Below are positions 1 through 7,640 of a stretch of DNA of 44,147 nucleotides, in pieces (the stretch's first letter is position 1; each line of letters opens with the position of its first letter). The translations under genes and the position numbers were made by a program. The stretch spans positions 1 to 44,147 of the forward strand of contig CAZETJ010000004.1 of NCBI GenBank assembly GCA_964514575.1. The letters are read 5' to 3'. The stretch is from CAZETJ01 sp964514575. GTDB lineage: Bacteria; Patescibacteriota; Saccharimonadia; Saccharimonadales; UBA10212. Under the pieces are notes generated by a model. The model saw only the letters and a program-made list of their open reading frames with translations, had not been told where the DNA came from and did no database searches.

Positions 1-16
1 GTTGAAGGGTGTAATT

Positions 17-53
17 GGCCTCCAGCGGTGCCCACCCCCTCTGGAGGCCTTTT
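17..53 (+). terminator. Rho-independent terminator hairpin
   Basis: A 9-bp perfect stem (17-25 with 41-49, GGCCTCCAG/CTGGAGGCC) is followed by a short T run on the plus strand. It would end a plus-strand transcript entering from outside the window. The minus-strand side lacks a T run, so it is a weaker stop for pth. Confidence 0.7.
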
Positions 54-66
54 AGTACCCGAAAAT

Positions 67-702
67 TTATAAAACTTTTAGAGTCTGGTTAGTCAGCTCG
101 CCAGAAAATATGTAATCAATCAGCAGCACCGAAGTTTCCTTTAAGATTGCCGGGAGACGGGTCTTTTCTTCCTTGGAGAACTTGGCCAACACGAGATTTG
201 CGGCATCTTGGCGAGAGGCCAGCTCGCCGCTCACACCGATACGCAGCCGTCCAAAATCGTCGCCAAGATGGGCGATCAACGACTTAACGCCGTTATGGCC
301 GGCATCAGCGCCGCCTACCCTGGTACGAATCTGGCCGAATTTAATAGCTAACTCATCATAAACCGCCAGCGTTTGTTGGTTATAAAGTCTATAAAAATGC
401 TGTATAGCCTGGGCGGCTTCACCGCTAGCGTTCATAAAAGTCGTTGGTTTGCATAATATAACGCGAGCTTCACCCAGATTTTGGGCAGCAACTTGACATT
501 TTAGGTCGCCCTTATCGACCCAGTCCGGAAAATTATTTTGCTCGGCAAAGTGATCAAGAGTTGCAAAACCAATGTTGTGCCGAGTGCCAGTGTACTCTTT
601 ACCTGGGTTGCCCAGCCCGATAATCAAGACGGTTCTATGGGAGCCAAGCGTGTACAATGGTGCGCTTGAGCTGACATCCGGTTTTTTTTGGAAGAAGGCC
701 AT
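67..702 (-). CDS. pth: Peptidyl-tRNA hydrolase
   Basis: Cytoplasmic enzyme that cleaves the ester bond of peptidyl-tRNA dropped by stalled ribosomes, recycling tRNA. The 211-residue protein has the family signature GLGNPGKEYTGTRHNIGF at about residues 29-46, where His42 matches the catalytic histidine (His20 in E. coli). It also has KPTTFMNASGEA, a DELAIKFG segment holding the conserved Asp, and GHNGVKS. A 24-residue N-terminal extension precedes the usual family start. The start is supported by a TAGAAT box 6 nt upstream of the ATG, so the extension is probably translated. The gene follows der on the same strand with a 13-nt gap. It could be co-transcribed with der, and it also has its own leaderless-type promoter. 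Confidence 0.97.
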   Translation of the reverse strand: MAFFQKKPDVSSSAPLYTLGSHRTVLIIGLGNPGKEYTGTRHNIGFATLDHFAEQNNFPDWVDKGDLKCQVAAQNLGEARVILCKPTTFMNASGEAAQAIQHFYRLYNQQTLAVYDELAIKFGQIRTRVGGADAGHNGVKSLIAHLGDDFGRLRIGVSGELASRQDAANLVLAKFSKEEKTRLPAILKETSVLLIDYIFSGELTNQTLKVL

Positions 703-708
703 AGCTTT

Positions 709-714
709 ATTCTA
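709..714 (-). promoter_or_regulatory. -10 box of pth (leaderless type)
   Basis: TAGAAT ends 6 nt before the pth ATG, so transcription would begin at or next to the start codon. It overlaps the last codons of der. Confidence 0.6.
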
Positions 715-715
715 C

Positions 716-2035
716 TTAATGTTTCTCTATGAACCAGAACTTTAGGGGGGTGCCGCTGAGTGGCCAAACTTCTCGGAATTTTCTTTCCATGTAGCGCTTG
801 TAGCTCCAGTGGAGAAACTTGGTGTGGCCGCCAAAAACCTTGAAGCTGGGAAAGCCTGTGCCGTCTTCCTGGACAATATAGTTAAGTTTTGGTGTTCGGC
901 CACGCAAGCCGGCTGGCGGGTGATCATCTGTGACTTGGCCCAGCCAGCGGTTTAGCTCGGTGGTCTTAAATCTCTGGTGCCGTGATTCATCAATTTCTAG
1001 GATCAGATCAAAAATTTTAGCAACATTCTGTCCAGTCACAGAGCTGGTAAAGATTAACGGCGCCCAGGGTACGAATTCGAAGCCAGAGGTAATTTTAGGC
1101 GCTAAAGCATCGCGGGTATAGGCATCTTTCTCGGCGGCGTCCCACTTACTGACTACTAGAACTAGACCCCTGCCAGCGTCTTTGATTAGGCCGGCAATTT
1201 TCTGATCCAGTTGAACATTAAGTTCGTTGACGTCCATCAGTAGCAGGCAGACGTCAGCTTGTTCGATAACAGCTAGCGAGCGCAGGACGCTGAAATGCTC
1301 AACGCCTCGCTCGATCTTCCCTGCCCGCCGGATCCCGGCCGTATCGGCCAACTCAATCTCACGGCTCTTGAACCGTACAATCGTCCGATTCACATCGCGA
1401 GTTGTGCCAGCCAGGTCGGCCACGATGGCTTGCTGTTTTTTGGCCAGTGTATTAAATAATGCGGATTTACCGACGTTGGGACGGCCTAGAATGCCGACCC
1501 TAAGCCTGTCGCTAGCTTCGGTGATCTGCTTGGTTGGCAGGTCAACGCTGACCAACTCGAGCAACTGCTCCAGGCCAGTTTTATGTATAGCGCTAATAGC
1601 AACGGACTGCTTAATACCCAACCGTTGCCAGTCCGCAAGATCGGCCTTAGGGTTCGTATCAATCTTATTAACAGCTAGAACCACTGGCTGGCGACTTTTA
1701 AGAGCTAAGGTGGCTACGCGGCGATCTTCGTCAGTCGGCGGCACATCAGCCGAGCAAACAACGATGATTAAGTCAGCACTGGCTGCCGCTTCGCTTATCT
1801 GATCTTGGATTGTCAATTCGAAACTGTCGTCGGCAGTTTTGAGGCCGGCGGTATCGACCAGCCAAAAATCTTTGTCGTGCCAGGAGGCCTTGATGGCGAT
1901 GCTGTCGCGGGTTGTTCCTGGTTCGGTAGCTACAATTGTTTCGCGTCTACCCAGGATAGCGTTAAAAAGACTGGATTTACCAACATTAGCCCGCCCGACG
2001 ATTGCTACAATTCCGGGGTTCTCGCTATCTGACAT
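716..2035 (-). CDS. der: GTPase Der (EngA), ribosome assembly
   Basis: Essential double-GTPase that helps 50S ribosomal subunit maturation. The 439-residue protein has two tandem G domains followed by a KH-like C-terminal domain. The first P-loop is GRANVGKS (residues 14-21), with DTAG and NKID further on. The second P-loop is GRPNVGKS (about 184-191), with DTAGIRRAGK and SKWD. The C-terminal region from about residue 350 carries the basic KH-like segment. Length and order are typical of the family. A perfect TATAAT lies 6 nt upstream of the ATG with no Shine-Dalgarno sequence, which supports this start. pth follows 13 nt downstream. Confidence 0.98.
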   Translation of the reverse strand: MSDSENPGIVAIVGRANVGKSSLFNAILGRRETIVATEPGTTRDSIAIKASWHDKDFWLVDTAGLKTADDSFELTIQDQISEAAASADLIIVVCSADVPPTDEDRRVATLALKSRQPVVLAVNKIDTNPKADLADWQRLGIKQSVAISAIHKTGLEQLLELVSVDLPTKQITEASDRLRVGILGRPNVGKSALFNTLAKKQQAIVADLAGTTRDVNRTIVRFKSREIELADTAGIRRAGKIERGVEHFSVLRSLAVIEQADVCLLLMDVNELNVQLDQKIAGLIKDAGRGLVLVVSKWDAAEKDAYTRDALAPKITSGFEFVPWAPLIFTSSVTGQNVAKIFDLILEIDESRHQRFKTTELNRWLGQVTDDHPPAGLRGRTPKLNYIVQEDGTGFPSFKVFGGHTKFLHWSYKRYMERKFREVWPLSGTPLKFWFIEKH

Positions 2036-2041
2036 ACTGGT

Positions 2042-2047
2042 ATTATA
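2042..2047 (-). promoter_or_regulatory. -10 box of der (leaderless type)
   Basis: TATAAT, 6 nt before the ATG at 2035. No Shine-Dalgarno motif fits in the gap. Confidence 0.7.
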
Positions 2048-2060
2048 ACCTTAAAGACCC

Positions 2061-2092
2061 AAAAACCGCCCCTGTTTTACAGATAGGCGGTT
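2061..2092 (-). terminator. Terminator of the PAS kinase/response regulator operon
   Basis: On the minus strand a 7-bp stem AACCGCC/GGCGGTT is followed by TTTTT. It lies 21 nt after the response regulator stop. A second hairpin with 8-bp arms (2091-2098 and 2102-2109, TTTCTTAG/CTAAGAAA) sits just before it and overlaps its outer base pairs. Confidence 0.7.
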
Positions 2093-2113
2093 TCTTAGAA
2101 TCTAAGAAAGCTC

Positions 2114-2953
2114 TTAGAGTGCGCCAGTACTAGGATTGGTAGGGGCGCTAGGTTCTTCTGCCTCCGGTGGAACGGCTGGCGGAGTCTCAGCGGGCGGTGT
2201 AGCCGGCAGGACTTCGGGAGCTGCGCCTAAATCGGTGGGCTCAGCGGCAGGCGCTGGGGATGGAGAAAAGTTTGTCGGATTATCGACAGATGGTGTAGCA
2301 GCCGGTGTGCTGCTAACAAAGCTGTTAACTTGGTCGTTAACTGTGCCTTGCTCCTCGGCGGTTGTCATTTGCCCAGGGTCTGCCTGGCCGCTAGCGGGAG
2401 CGCCGCCCAATCCGGGGTCGGCCGGCGGAGTTGTTGGCTCGGCTGGCGGAGCTGCCGGGGAATCGGCCCCTGGCATTGCTGGGTTAGTCGTGCTTGGATC
2501 GTCTGGCATTTTATTCTCACTTTCTTTTACTTTACTTTGGGACTCTACATTTTCATCAGCGGGGTTGGCAACGGCAGTACCGTCAGGCGGCATAACCTCG
2601 CGAACCACGCGGGCGAAGTCTTCAAGCGTGGCTTGTGACTTCACTAAATACTTTACCACGCCGAGGGCTTGTCCACGAGCCTGATCGTCGGCCTCACCTA
2701 GGGCAGTCATCATAATCACTTTGGTGTCTTTCATCTCGGGTACGGCGCGTAGATTCTCCAGCATGTCAAAGCCGGATAATTTGGGCATCATAACATCGGC
2801 GATAATCAGGTCGGGTTTCTCGCGCATAGCGACAGTTATGCCCTCTTCGCCGTTGCCGGCTGTCATGGTTTGATAGCCTTCCGCTTGAAGGCGCATCTCG
2901 AAAATTTCGCGCAAATTGTTGTCGTCTTCGACAAGTAAAATTTTAGCCACCAA
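2114..2953 (-). CDS. Response regulator with long Pro/Ala-rich tail
   Basis: Single receiver domain (about residues 3-122) with acidic pocket Glu9-Asp10-Asp11, phospho-acceptor Asp53 in DLIIADVMMPK, Thr83 and Lys105. It should be phosphorylated by the histidine kinase encoded 59 nt upstream on the same strand. No DNA-binding or enzymatic domain follows. Residues 130-279 are low-complexity and rich in Pro, Ala, Glu and Thr, probably disordered, with no membrane segment and no sortase motif. Output is therefore unclear: it may act by protein-protein contact, as single-domain regulators do. The start codon directly precedes VAKILLVEDD, the normal start of a receiver domain. Confidence 0.9.
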   Translation of the reverse strand: MVAKILLVEDDNNLREIFEMRLQAEGYQTMTAGNGEEGITVAMREKPDLIIADVMMPKLSGFDMLENLRAVPEMKDTKVIMMTALGEADDQARGQALGVVKYLVKSQATLEDFARVVREVMPPDGTAVANPADENVESQSKVKESENKMPDDPSTTNPAMPGADSPAAPPAEPTTPPADPGLGGAPASGQADPGQMTTAEEQGTVNDQVNSFVSSTPAATPSVDNPTNFSPSPAPAAEPTDLGAAPEVLPATPPAETPPAVPPEAEEPSAPTNPSTGAL

Positions 2954-3012
2954 GTATACCTAAATGTTTATGCTTAACTAGTGTTATTTTAGCAACCCTT
3001 GCCACAGAAAGT

Positions 3013-4257
3013 CTACCCCTGATTGTCCAGCGGACTTATAGGCGCCTGCCTCTTCTGCATCTCCAATGCCTGGGAGGTGGTCAGCCGAGGCAGGTTTATA
3101 AAGAAGGTACTACCCTTGCCGAGCTTGCTCTCCACCCAGATCTGGCCGTCATAAAGTTCGACTATTTTTTTTGATATATAGAGCCCCAGCCCAGTACCGC
3201 CAACGGTCCGAGTAGCTGTACTGTCAACTCGGTAAAACTTTTGAAAAAGATGCGGTATATCCTCTTCAGGTATGCCAACGCCAGTGTCGCTAACCTGGAC
3301 CTGGGCAACAGCGCTATCACCCGTCAGGCGTACTGCGATAGAGCCCTCCATGGTGTACTTGACGGCGTTGTCGATAATGTTTTGCAAGACCTCAGCGATA
3401 CGGTGCGGGTCTACAAAGGTGTAGTAAAGCGGTCGGACGACTTTGCCGCCGGCGATGTCCTTTTCGGCGCTAAGCTGATAGTTAAGACTTAGATCTTTCT
3501 CTTTGGCGTGGAATTTTTCGCTGTCGACGATGCTGGCCACGGTCTCACCGATCTCTACGACTGTTGGGTAGCTGACTAGCCGCCCATCGTCAGCTCTTGA
3601 ACTAGTCAGCAGGTCGGCGAATAAAACGCCCAAATGCTTGGTGGCGGTAGCGGCTTTCTCGATGTAGTTCTTGGCGTTGTCGTCGACATGAGCGATCTTT
3701 GGGTTCGCAGCTAAGCTAAGATACCCCTCAATGGCAGCTAGCGGCGTGCGCATCTCGTGCGATGCGGTGCTTATAAAATCCGAACGCCGTTGCTCCTCCT
3801 CTTTCTCGCGGGTGACGTCGCGAAAAACGCCGACGACGTTACCGGTCGGGGTACCATTGGCGCTCATGACTGGCGAAACGATCAGGGAAATAGCCGTTGA
3901 TTTGCCATAGCGTGTACTCAGCCGACAGTTATTATCACGGACTGTTTTGCCGCTGGCTAAACTTGAGGCGAAAGGGTGCTGGGTCGAGGGCACCGGCTGG
4001 GCTCTGTTATCAACCAGGGCCAAGACGTTATTGAAGTTACTGCCAACGGCTTCGCTGGCTGGCCAACCAGTTATACGAGCAGCAGCTGGATTGAACAAGT
4101 GAATAGCCCCGTCAGCGCCGGCCATGACGACACCGTCTTCGATGGCGCCCAATATAAAATCTGAACCTAGATGTCCGTCCTTGGCCACGTCGTCGCTGAC
4201 CGTAAGACCGCCCTGGGTTTGGGTCGTACCGCTAACTTTATTTTTGAAAAACCACAC
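3013..4257 (-). CDS. Soluble PAS-domain sensor histidine kinase
   Basis: 414-residue kinase with a PAS sensor domain (about residues 35-150), a HisKA dimerisation domain with phospho-acceptor His167 in STASHEMRTPLAAIEGY, and an ATPase domain with N box NIIDNAVKYT, G1 box DTGVGIP, F box and G2 box GGTGLGLYISKKI. There is no membrane segment, so it probably senses an internal cue such as redox state or a small ligand. The likely start is GTG at 4257. A TATAAT lies about 45 nt upstream, giving an ordinary leader, unlike most genes here. The partner regulator follows after 59 nt. Confidence 0.95.
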   Translation of the reverse strand: MWFFKNKVSGTTQTQGGLTVSDDVAKDGHLGSDFILGAIEDGVVMAGADGAIHLFNPAAARITGWPASEAVGSNFNNVLALVDNRAQPVPSTQHPFASSLASGKTVRDNNCRLSTRYGKSTAISLIVSPVMSANGTPTGNVVGVFRDVTREKEEEQRRSDFISTASHEMRTPLAAIEGYLSLAANPKIAHVDDNAKNYIEKAATATKHLGVLFADLLTSSRADDGRLVSYPTVVEIGETVASIVDSEKFHAKEKDLSLNYQLSAEKDIAGGKVVRPLYYTFVDPHRIAEVLQNIIDNAVKYTMEGSIAVRLTGDSAVAQVQVSDTGVGIPEEDIPHLFQKFYRVDSTATRTVGGTGLGLYISKKIVELYDGQIWVESKLGKGSTFFINLPRLTTSQALEMQKRQAPISPLDNQG

Positions 4258-4393
4258 CTTTTATTTGCCCACCCGGATGTATCCGTTAATGCTTATTATT
4301 ATATAGCTTTGTACCCAGTTTGCTTGTTTTTATGCGACGGCAAGCCGAGAATCGGTATATAGCCCTAATCAGTGTCTCGTCTTATCAGTTATT

Positions 4394-5665
4394 TCAGGCA
4401 CGATTGCAAAGCAAGTCAAAGTATCTGGTTGAGCCGAACGGGATCTTTTGTTTGACGGTGCCCTTAGCACTCAAGCTGGTGGCAAAGGTAATTGTGAATT
4501 CACCAAACGCGGCGTTGATAGTATCGACGGCCTCAGTTAGCCAAACTTCACGGTTTACTTCCTCTAGTAGGCTGACTTGATTCTGTACGGATTGTGTAAG
4601 CGCGTAGCAAGAGACTCCCAGCTCACGAACAGGGCTATCCACCGGTCGATGGTTGAATAGTAGCATCGCCCGCCGCAGTACCTCGGTGTTGGTAAAAAAG
4701 TTGCTTTTGAACATCCGCCGCTCGTACCAATAATCTCCAGAGGCATAACGGACGTAAACAAAAATACCGCGGGCGGCCAAGCTCTTGTAGCGTAGCTTAA
4801 CCGCGGTGGTCTCGCAGAGATAAGCCAGTCGGGCGCGCACAGTTTCGTCGGTGGGCTGCAGCTCGTCCATTACAAATTGGCGGCCGATGGTTTTGGTGTC
4901 GTATTCCAGATCGTCGACTTCCCAGCCCCGCAGGCGCTGGTACCAGTCTTGGCCGCAGATACTTTTGAAGACGTGGCGATGCAGCAGGTCGGCGGGAGCA
5001 TCCAGAAACTCTAGCGGCGTATAGATCCCTACGGCATTTAAGCGGGCCTGGTTACGTTCGGCAATACCGCTCAGGTCGGTCAGATCTAATTTAGAGAAAA
5101 TTCGTCGTAGGTTGGCGTGGTCAATAACGTCTAGGCCGTTCGGCTTATTTAGCCCGGCGGCGGTTTTAGCCAGAAAGCGGTTGGGTGCAATGCCGATGTT
5201 GCAGGTCATCCAACTGCCAGCCTGCTCCTGAAGGCGGCGCTTAATCTCCATTCCGATCTCTGACAACGGCCGCTGGTTGACCAAGTCGGTGCCATTAAAA
5301 TCAATAATTCCCTCGTCGATACTCTTCATAGTTATATGAGGCGAGTAAGATCGCATAATCTTAACCAGGAGCTTGTAAACGTGGTGGTACTTAGGCGGAT
5401 CGCTCTCCACAAGGACGATGTCTGGCGCTAGCAAACGGGCGTCGTGAAAGTTCATCCCGACTTTGACGTCCAGTCGCTTAGCTTCATAGCTGGCGGCCAC
5501 CACACAGGTGTACTCGGTATTACGGTTAGTTATACCCACTGGCCGGCCGCGTAGCAGCGGCCTGGCCTGTTGCTCCACCATAGCGAAGCAACTGTTCAGG
5601 TCGATGTGCATGATTCGCGGCTGAGCCGTGTTAATGGGCAGTTGCAAATTGTGTACGTGGGGCAT
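4394..5665 (-). CDS. Y-family translesion DNA polymerase (DinB/ImuB-like)
   Basis: Low-fidelity polymerase that copies past damaged bases. It has the first catalytic motif HIDLNSCFAMVEQQ, the finger motif VVAASYEAKRLDVKVGM and the palm motif MKSIDEGIIDF with the conserved Asp-Glu pair, followed by a helix-hairpin-helix region around SGIAERNQARLNAVG and a less conserved little-finger region. Catalytic residues look intact, so an active DinB-type enzyme is favoured over inactive ImuB. A start at ATG 5665 is chosen because AGG lies 8-10 nt upstream. TTG 5686 and ATG 5611 are alternatives. The gene overlaps the preceding small gene by 35 nt, indicating translational coupling. Confidence 0.9.
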   Translation of the reverse strand: MPHVHNLQLPINTAQPRIMHIDLNSCFAMVEQQARPLLRGRPVGITNRNTEYTCVVAASYEAKRLDVKVGMNFHDARLLAPDIVLVESDPPKYHHVYKLLVKIMRSYSPHITMKSIDEGIIDFNGTDLVNQRPLSEIGMEIKRRLQEQAGSWMTCNIGIAPNRFLAKTAAGLNKPNGLDVIDHANLRRIFSKLDLTDLSGIAERNQARLNAVGIYTPLEFLDAPADLLHRHVFKSICGQDWYQRLRGWEVDDLEYDTKTIGRQFVMDELQPTDETVRARLAYLCETTAVKLRYKSLAARGIFVYVRYASGDYWYERRMFKSNFFTNTEVLRRAMLLFNHRPVDSPVRELGVSCYALTQSVQNQVSLLEEVNREVWLTEAVDTINAAFGEFTITFATSLSAKGTVKQKIPFGSTRYFDLLCNRA

Positions 5666-5939
5666 GATTAAAACCTGTATCGGCAATTGATACTAGTGTC
5701 CAGCTCAGAGCCTGGGCGTCAAACTCCAGCCGGTAGTCGGAGTTGCCATCGCTCATATCGAAGACATGAACAGCGCGCTGGCCTTTTTTGGTGGGGTGTA
5801 CCATGCCAGTTTCGGTAAAGTTGATACGCTTGCCGTTCCACTCCATGGCTTTTGGGAAGCAGCGCAGACGCGGTCCGCGGTTATGGAAGTAGTAGGCGAC
5901 GATGTTCACATCCTTCTCAATTTTGGTTACGTTGTCCAT
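5631..5939 (-). CDS. Small unknown protein coupled to the Y-family polymerase
   Basis: 102-residue soluble protein with no family I can name. It has no membrane segment, is rich in charged and aromatic residues, and predicts as mixed alpha/beta. Its 3' end overlaps the polymerase start, so the two are probably made together and the product may be a polymerase partner or regulator. It has a strong Shine-Dalgarno sequence AGGAGG 8 nt before the ATG, unlike the leaderless neighbours. A 23-nt palindrome lies 43 nt upstream of the start codon. The role as an accessory factor is inferred from position only. Confidence 0.75.
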   Translation of the reverse strand: MDNVTKIEKDVNIVAYYFHNRGPRLRCFPKAMEWNGKRINFTETGMVHPTKKGQRAVHVFDMSDGNSDYRLEFDAQALSWTLVSIADTGFNHAPRTQFATAH

Positions 5940-5981
5940 TTTTTATTCCTCCTATTTTTGATTAAGTTAAAAAAAGAGATA

Positions 5982-6004
5982 CCAAATCATTTTTGATGAA
6001 TTGG
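5982..6004. promoter_or_regulatory. Palindromic operator-like site upstream of the polymerase cassette
   Basis: CCAAATCAT/ATGAATTGG half-sites around a 5-nt centre, with one mismatched pair out of nine. It does not match the classical E. coli or Bacillus LexA boxes. Its position just upstream of a damage-tolerance cassette suggests an operator. Confidence 0.5.
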
Positions 6005-6254
6005 CGGCAGGATTTACTAACGAGATTTTCGGGCTAAGAGCAAGCTACCTATGCCAACGCTTGGTCCATTAACCGAAAAATTTAAAGTGTTAGGGCTAGA
6101 GATCGGCAGGGGCTAATTTTAGCGTGCCGCTCCAGGAATGAGTCTATGCGGAGGAAGGTTTACCACCAGCCCGCATATGGCTAGCCTTATTTTAACTTAG
6201 GCGTTTTTGCTCACGCAATATTGATTTATAACTACTTTGCTAGTCTAAGCGAAA
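6005..6254. other. Unassigned intergenic stretch with a 7-bp hairpin
   Basis: About 250 nt between the polymerase cassette promoter and tRNA-Glu holds no credible reading frame. A hairpin TATGCGG/CCGCATA pairs 6145-6151 with 6171-6177 around a purine-rich loop. It could be a small RNA or the 3' tail of the tRNA-Glu transcript. I could not match it to RNase P, SRP RNA, tmRNA or a known riboswitch. Confidence 0.35.
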
Positions 6255-6329
6255 TGGTGATCCCAAGGGGAGTCGAACCCCTGTTGCTGGGATGAGAACC
6301 CAGTGTCCTAACCACTAGACGATGGGACC
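6255..6329 (-). tRNA. tRNA-Glu (anticodon UUC)
   Basis: 75-nt cloverleaf starting GGTCCCATCG, with anticodon loop CTTCTCA-like context reading TTC, T-arm GGGGTTCGACTCCCC, and an encoded CCA at the 3' end (6257-6255). Acceptor strands GGTCCCA and TGGGATC pair. It lies between two minus-strand protein genes. Confidence 0.97.
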
Positions 6330-6374
6330 GTTTTAACTGGGGTTATTCTAGCAAAACAGGGGTCAAAAGTCTAC

Positions 6375-7613
6375 TTAGGGTGCGTAAGCCACTTGGCCGG
6401 TAGTACCGACTAGGCTGATCCAGGTTTGGCCGGCATTAAGCTTGATAACTATGCCCGTTGAGGTGGTGAATTTAAACTGGTCGGTGGTGGAAGCTTTTGT
6501 CCACATACCTTGCTGTACGCCGCCATCCTGAAAAATATAGGCCGTTCCCGAGCCGGTGTCGGCGTACTCCGTGTAGTATGCTCCGGAGGCGTCAAGGGCG
6601 CCCAAGCTTTGTGGCACAACTATCGCTATAACGACTTTAGGCTTGAGCTGGACACCAGCTGCGTCGCTGGCGCTGACCAAATCCATATGCGGTGCCCCGC
6701 CCTCGCTGCGAGCGTAGGAATTAGTGGTTGGGTCATAGTCGTAGTGGACATGGAAATCATCGCTGGAGATGGCCAGGTCGATAGTTTTAGCCGTGGGGGT
6801 CGCCAGCTTGTGATCGGCCTTGCGTGCCCAGGTGGTAAATTGACTGGTTATGTAACCCTTAGATTCATTCAGTTGGTCTAGTTGGTTGAAGCTCGTGTAA
6901 ACGTTATGCGGCGCGTCCCGGCTGTTGACGCGGGTAAAGTAGCTGCCATTATAGAATTGATCCAAATTTCGATAGGCTCCGTTCTGGACTTCGCTTATTG
7001 CGTCTGGTGAACCGCCAACATGAACGATAGAGGCGTTAAAGGGGGCGGCAAAATCAATATAGTAAGGACGCAGTGAGCGCACCGGGCCGACATATTGCGG
7101 AGTGCTTTCCTGAAACAGCGCCATAAACCTGGTTATGCCGGCTTCAGCGATGGCTTCATAAACTACTCCGGCGTCCTGTAGGCCTGACTGTGGCCGGGCC
7201 TCGTCGCTATTCTCGATCATTATGGCTGTCACGGGCCGTTTGGCCAGCAATGGATTGACCTGGACGCCGGTCAGCGGCGAAGCCACTGTTTTGGCGGGAT
7301 TAGACTTGGCCGTTTCGGCGTTAGGGATATGCGATTTGTGGCCAAAAGCTAGGAGGGCGCCGACGACGATGGCTGCCAGAACTATGGCTGCTGCGCCAGA
7401 GCTTAGCAATTTACGCCGCTTGGTCCAGTGATCCCAGTGATTGCTCTTAAAGTGCAGCCAGCCGAAGCGCGCTTTTTTGACACTGGGCTGGTTTGTGACA
7501 TCTTGTTTTTCTCGGCCGCTTTCATCAATGGCAATAGGCTCATCGACATCAGTGCTCAGTGGCGCTTTCTCAACTTTGTCCTCTTTGTTTGGTGGCAAAA
7601 TGTTTCCGTCCAT
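6375..7613 (-). CDS. Membrane-anchored DUF3048 (YerB-like) protein
   Basis: 412-residue single-pass membrane protein. It has a charged cytoplasmic N-terminus of about 68 residues, one membrane helix (about 70-90) and a large extracytoplasmic part. From about residue 118 it matches the DUF3048 family with RPVTAIMIENSDEARPQSGL, AGVVYEAIAEAGITRFMALF and GPVRSLRPYYIDFA; a C-terminal YerB-type beta domain follows. The family's biochemical function is unknown and it is common in Gram-positive-type envelopes. The 68-residue N-terminal extension is longer than in the lipoprotein members. TAGAAT lies 8 nt before the ATG. tRNA-Glu lies just downstream. Confidence 0.9.
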   Translation of the reverse strand: MDGNILPPNKEDKVEKAPLSTDVDEPIAIDESGREKQDVTNQPSVKKARFGWLHFKSNHWDHWTKRRKLLSSGAAAIVLAAIVVGALLAFGHKSHIPNAETAKSNPAKTVASPLTGVQVNPLLAKRPVTAIMIENSDEARPQSGLQDAGVVYEAIAEAGITRFMALFQESTPQYVGPVRSLRPYYIDFAAPFNASIVHVGGSPDAISEVQNGAYRNLDQFYNGSYFTRVNSRDAPHNVYTSFNQLDQLNESKGYITSQFTTWARKADHKLATPTAKTIDLAISSDDFHVHYDYDPTTNSYARSEGGAPHMDLVSASDAAGVQLKPKVVIAIVVPQSLGALDASGAYYTEYADTGSGTAYIFQDGGVQQGMWTKASTTDQFKFTTSTGIVIKLNAGQTWISLVGTTGQVAYAP

Positions 7614-7621
7614 TAGTTCCT

Positions 7622-7627
7622 ATTCTA
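7622..7627 (-). promoter_or_regulatory. -10 box of the DUF3048 gene (leaderless type)
   Basis: TAGAAT, 8 nt before the ATG at 7613. Confidence 0.55.
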
Positions 7628-7640
7628 GCAAAGCTTAAGC

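Noticed and set aside
2136..2684. Long plus-strand open frame opposite the response regulator tail
   Set aside because: It is a Gly/Ala-rich mirror of the Pro/Ala-rich coding region on the other strand, with no domain or ribosome site.
5982..6004. Classical LexA box upstream of the polymerase cassette
   Set aside because: The palindrome has neither the CTGT-N8-ACAG nor the CGAAC-N4-GTTCG pattern, so I call it only an operator-like site.
5945..6254. RNase P RNA, SRP RNA or tmRNA in the large intergenic gap
   Set aside because: A purine run GAGGAAGG near 6150 suggested these, but the conserved SRP apical loop, the RNase P core blocks and tmRNA ends are all missing on both strands.
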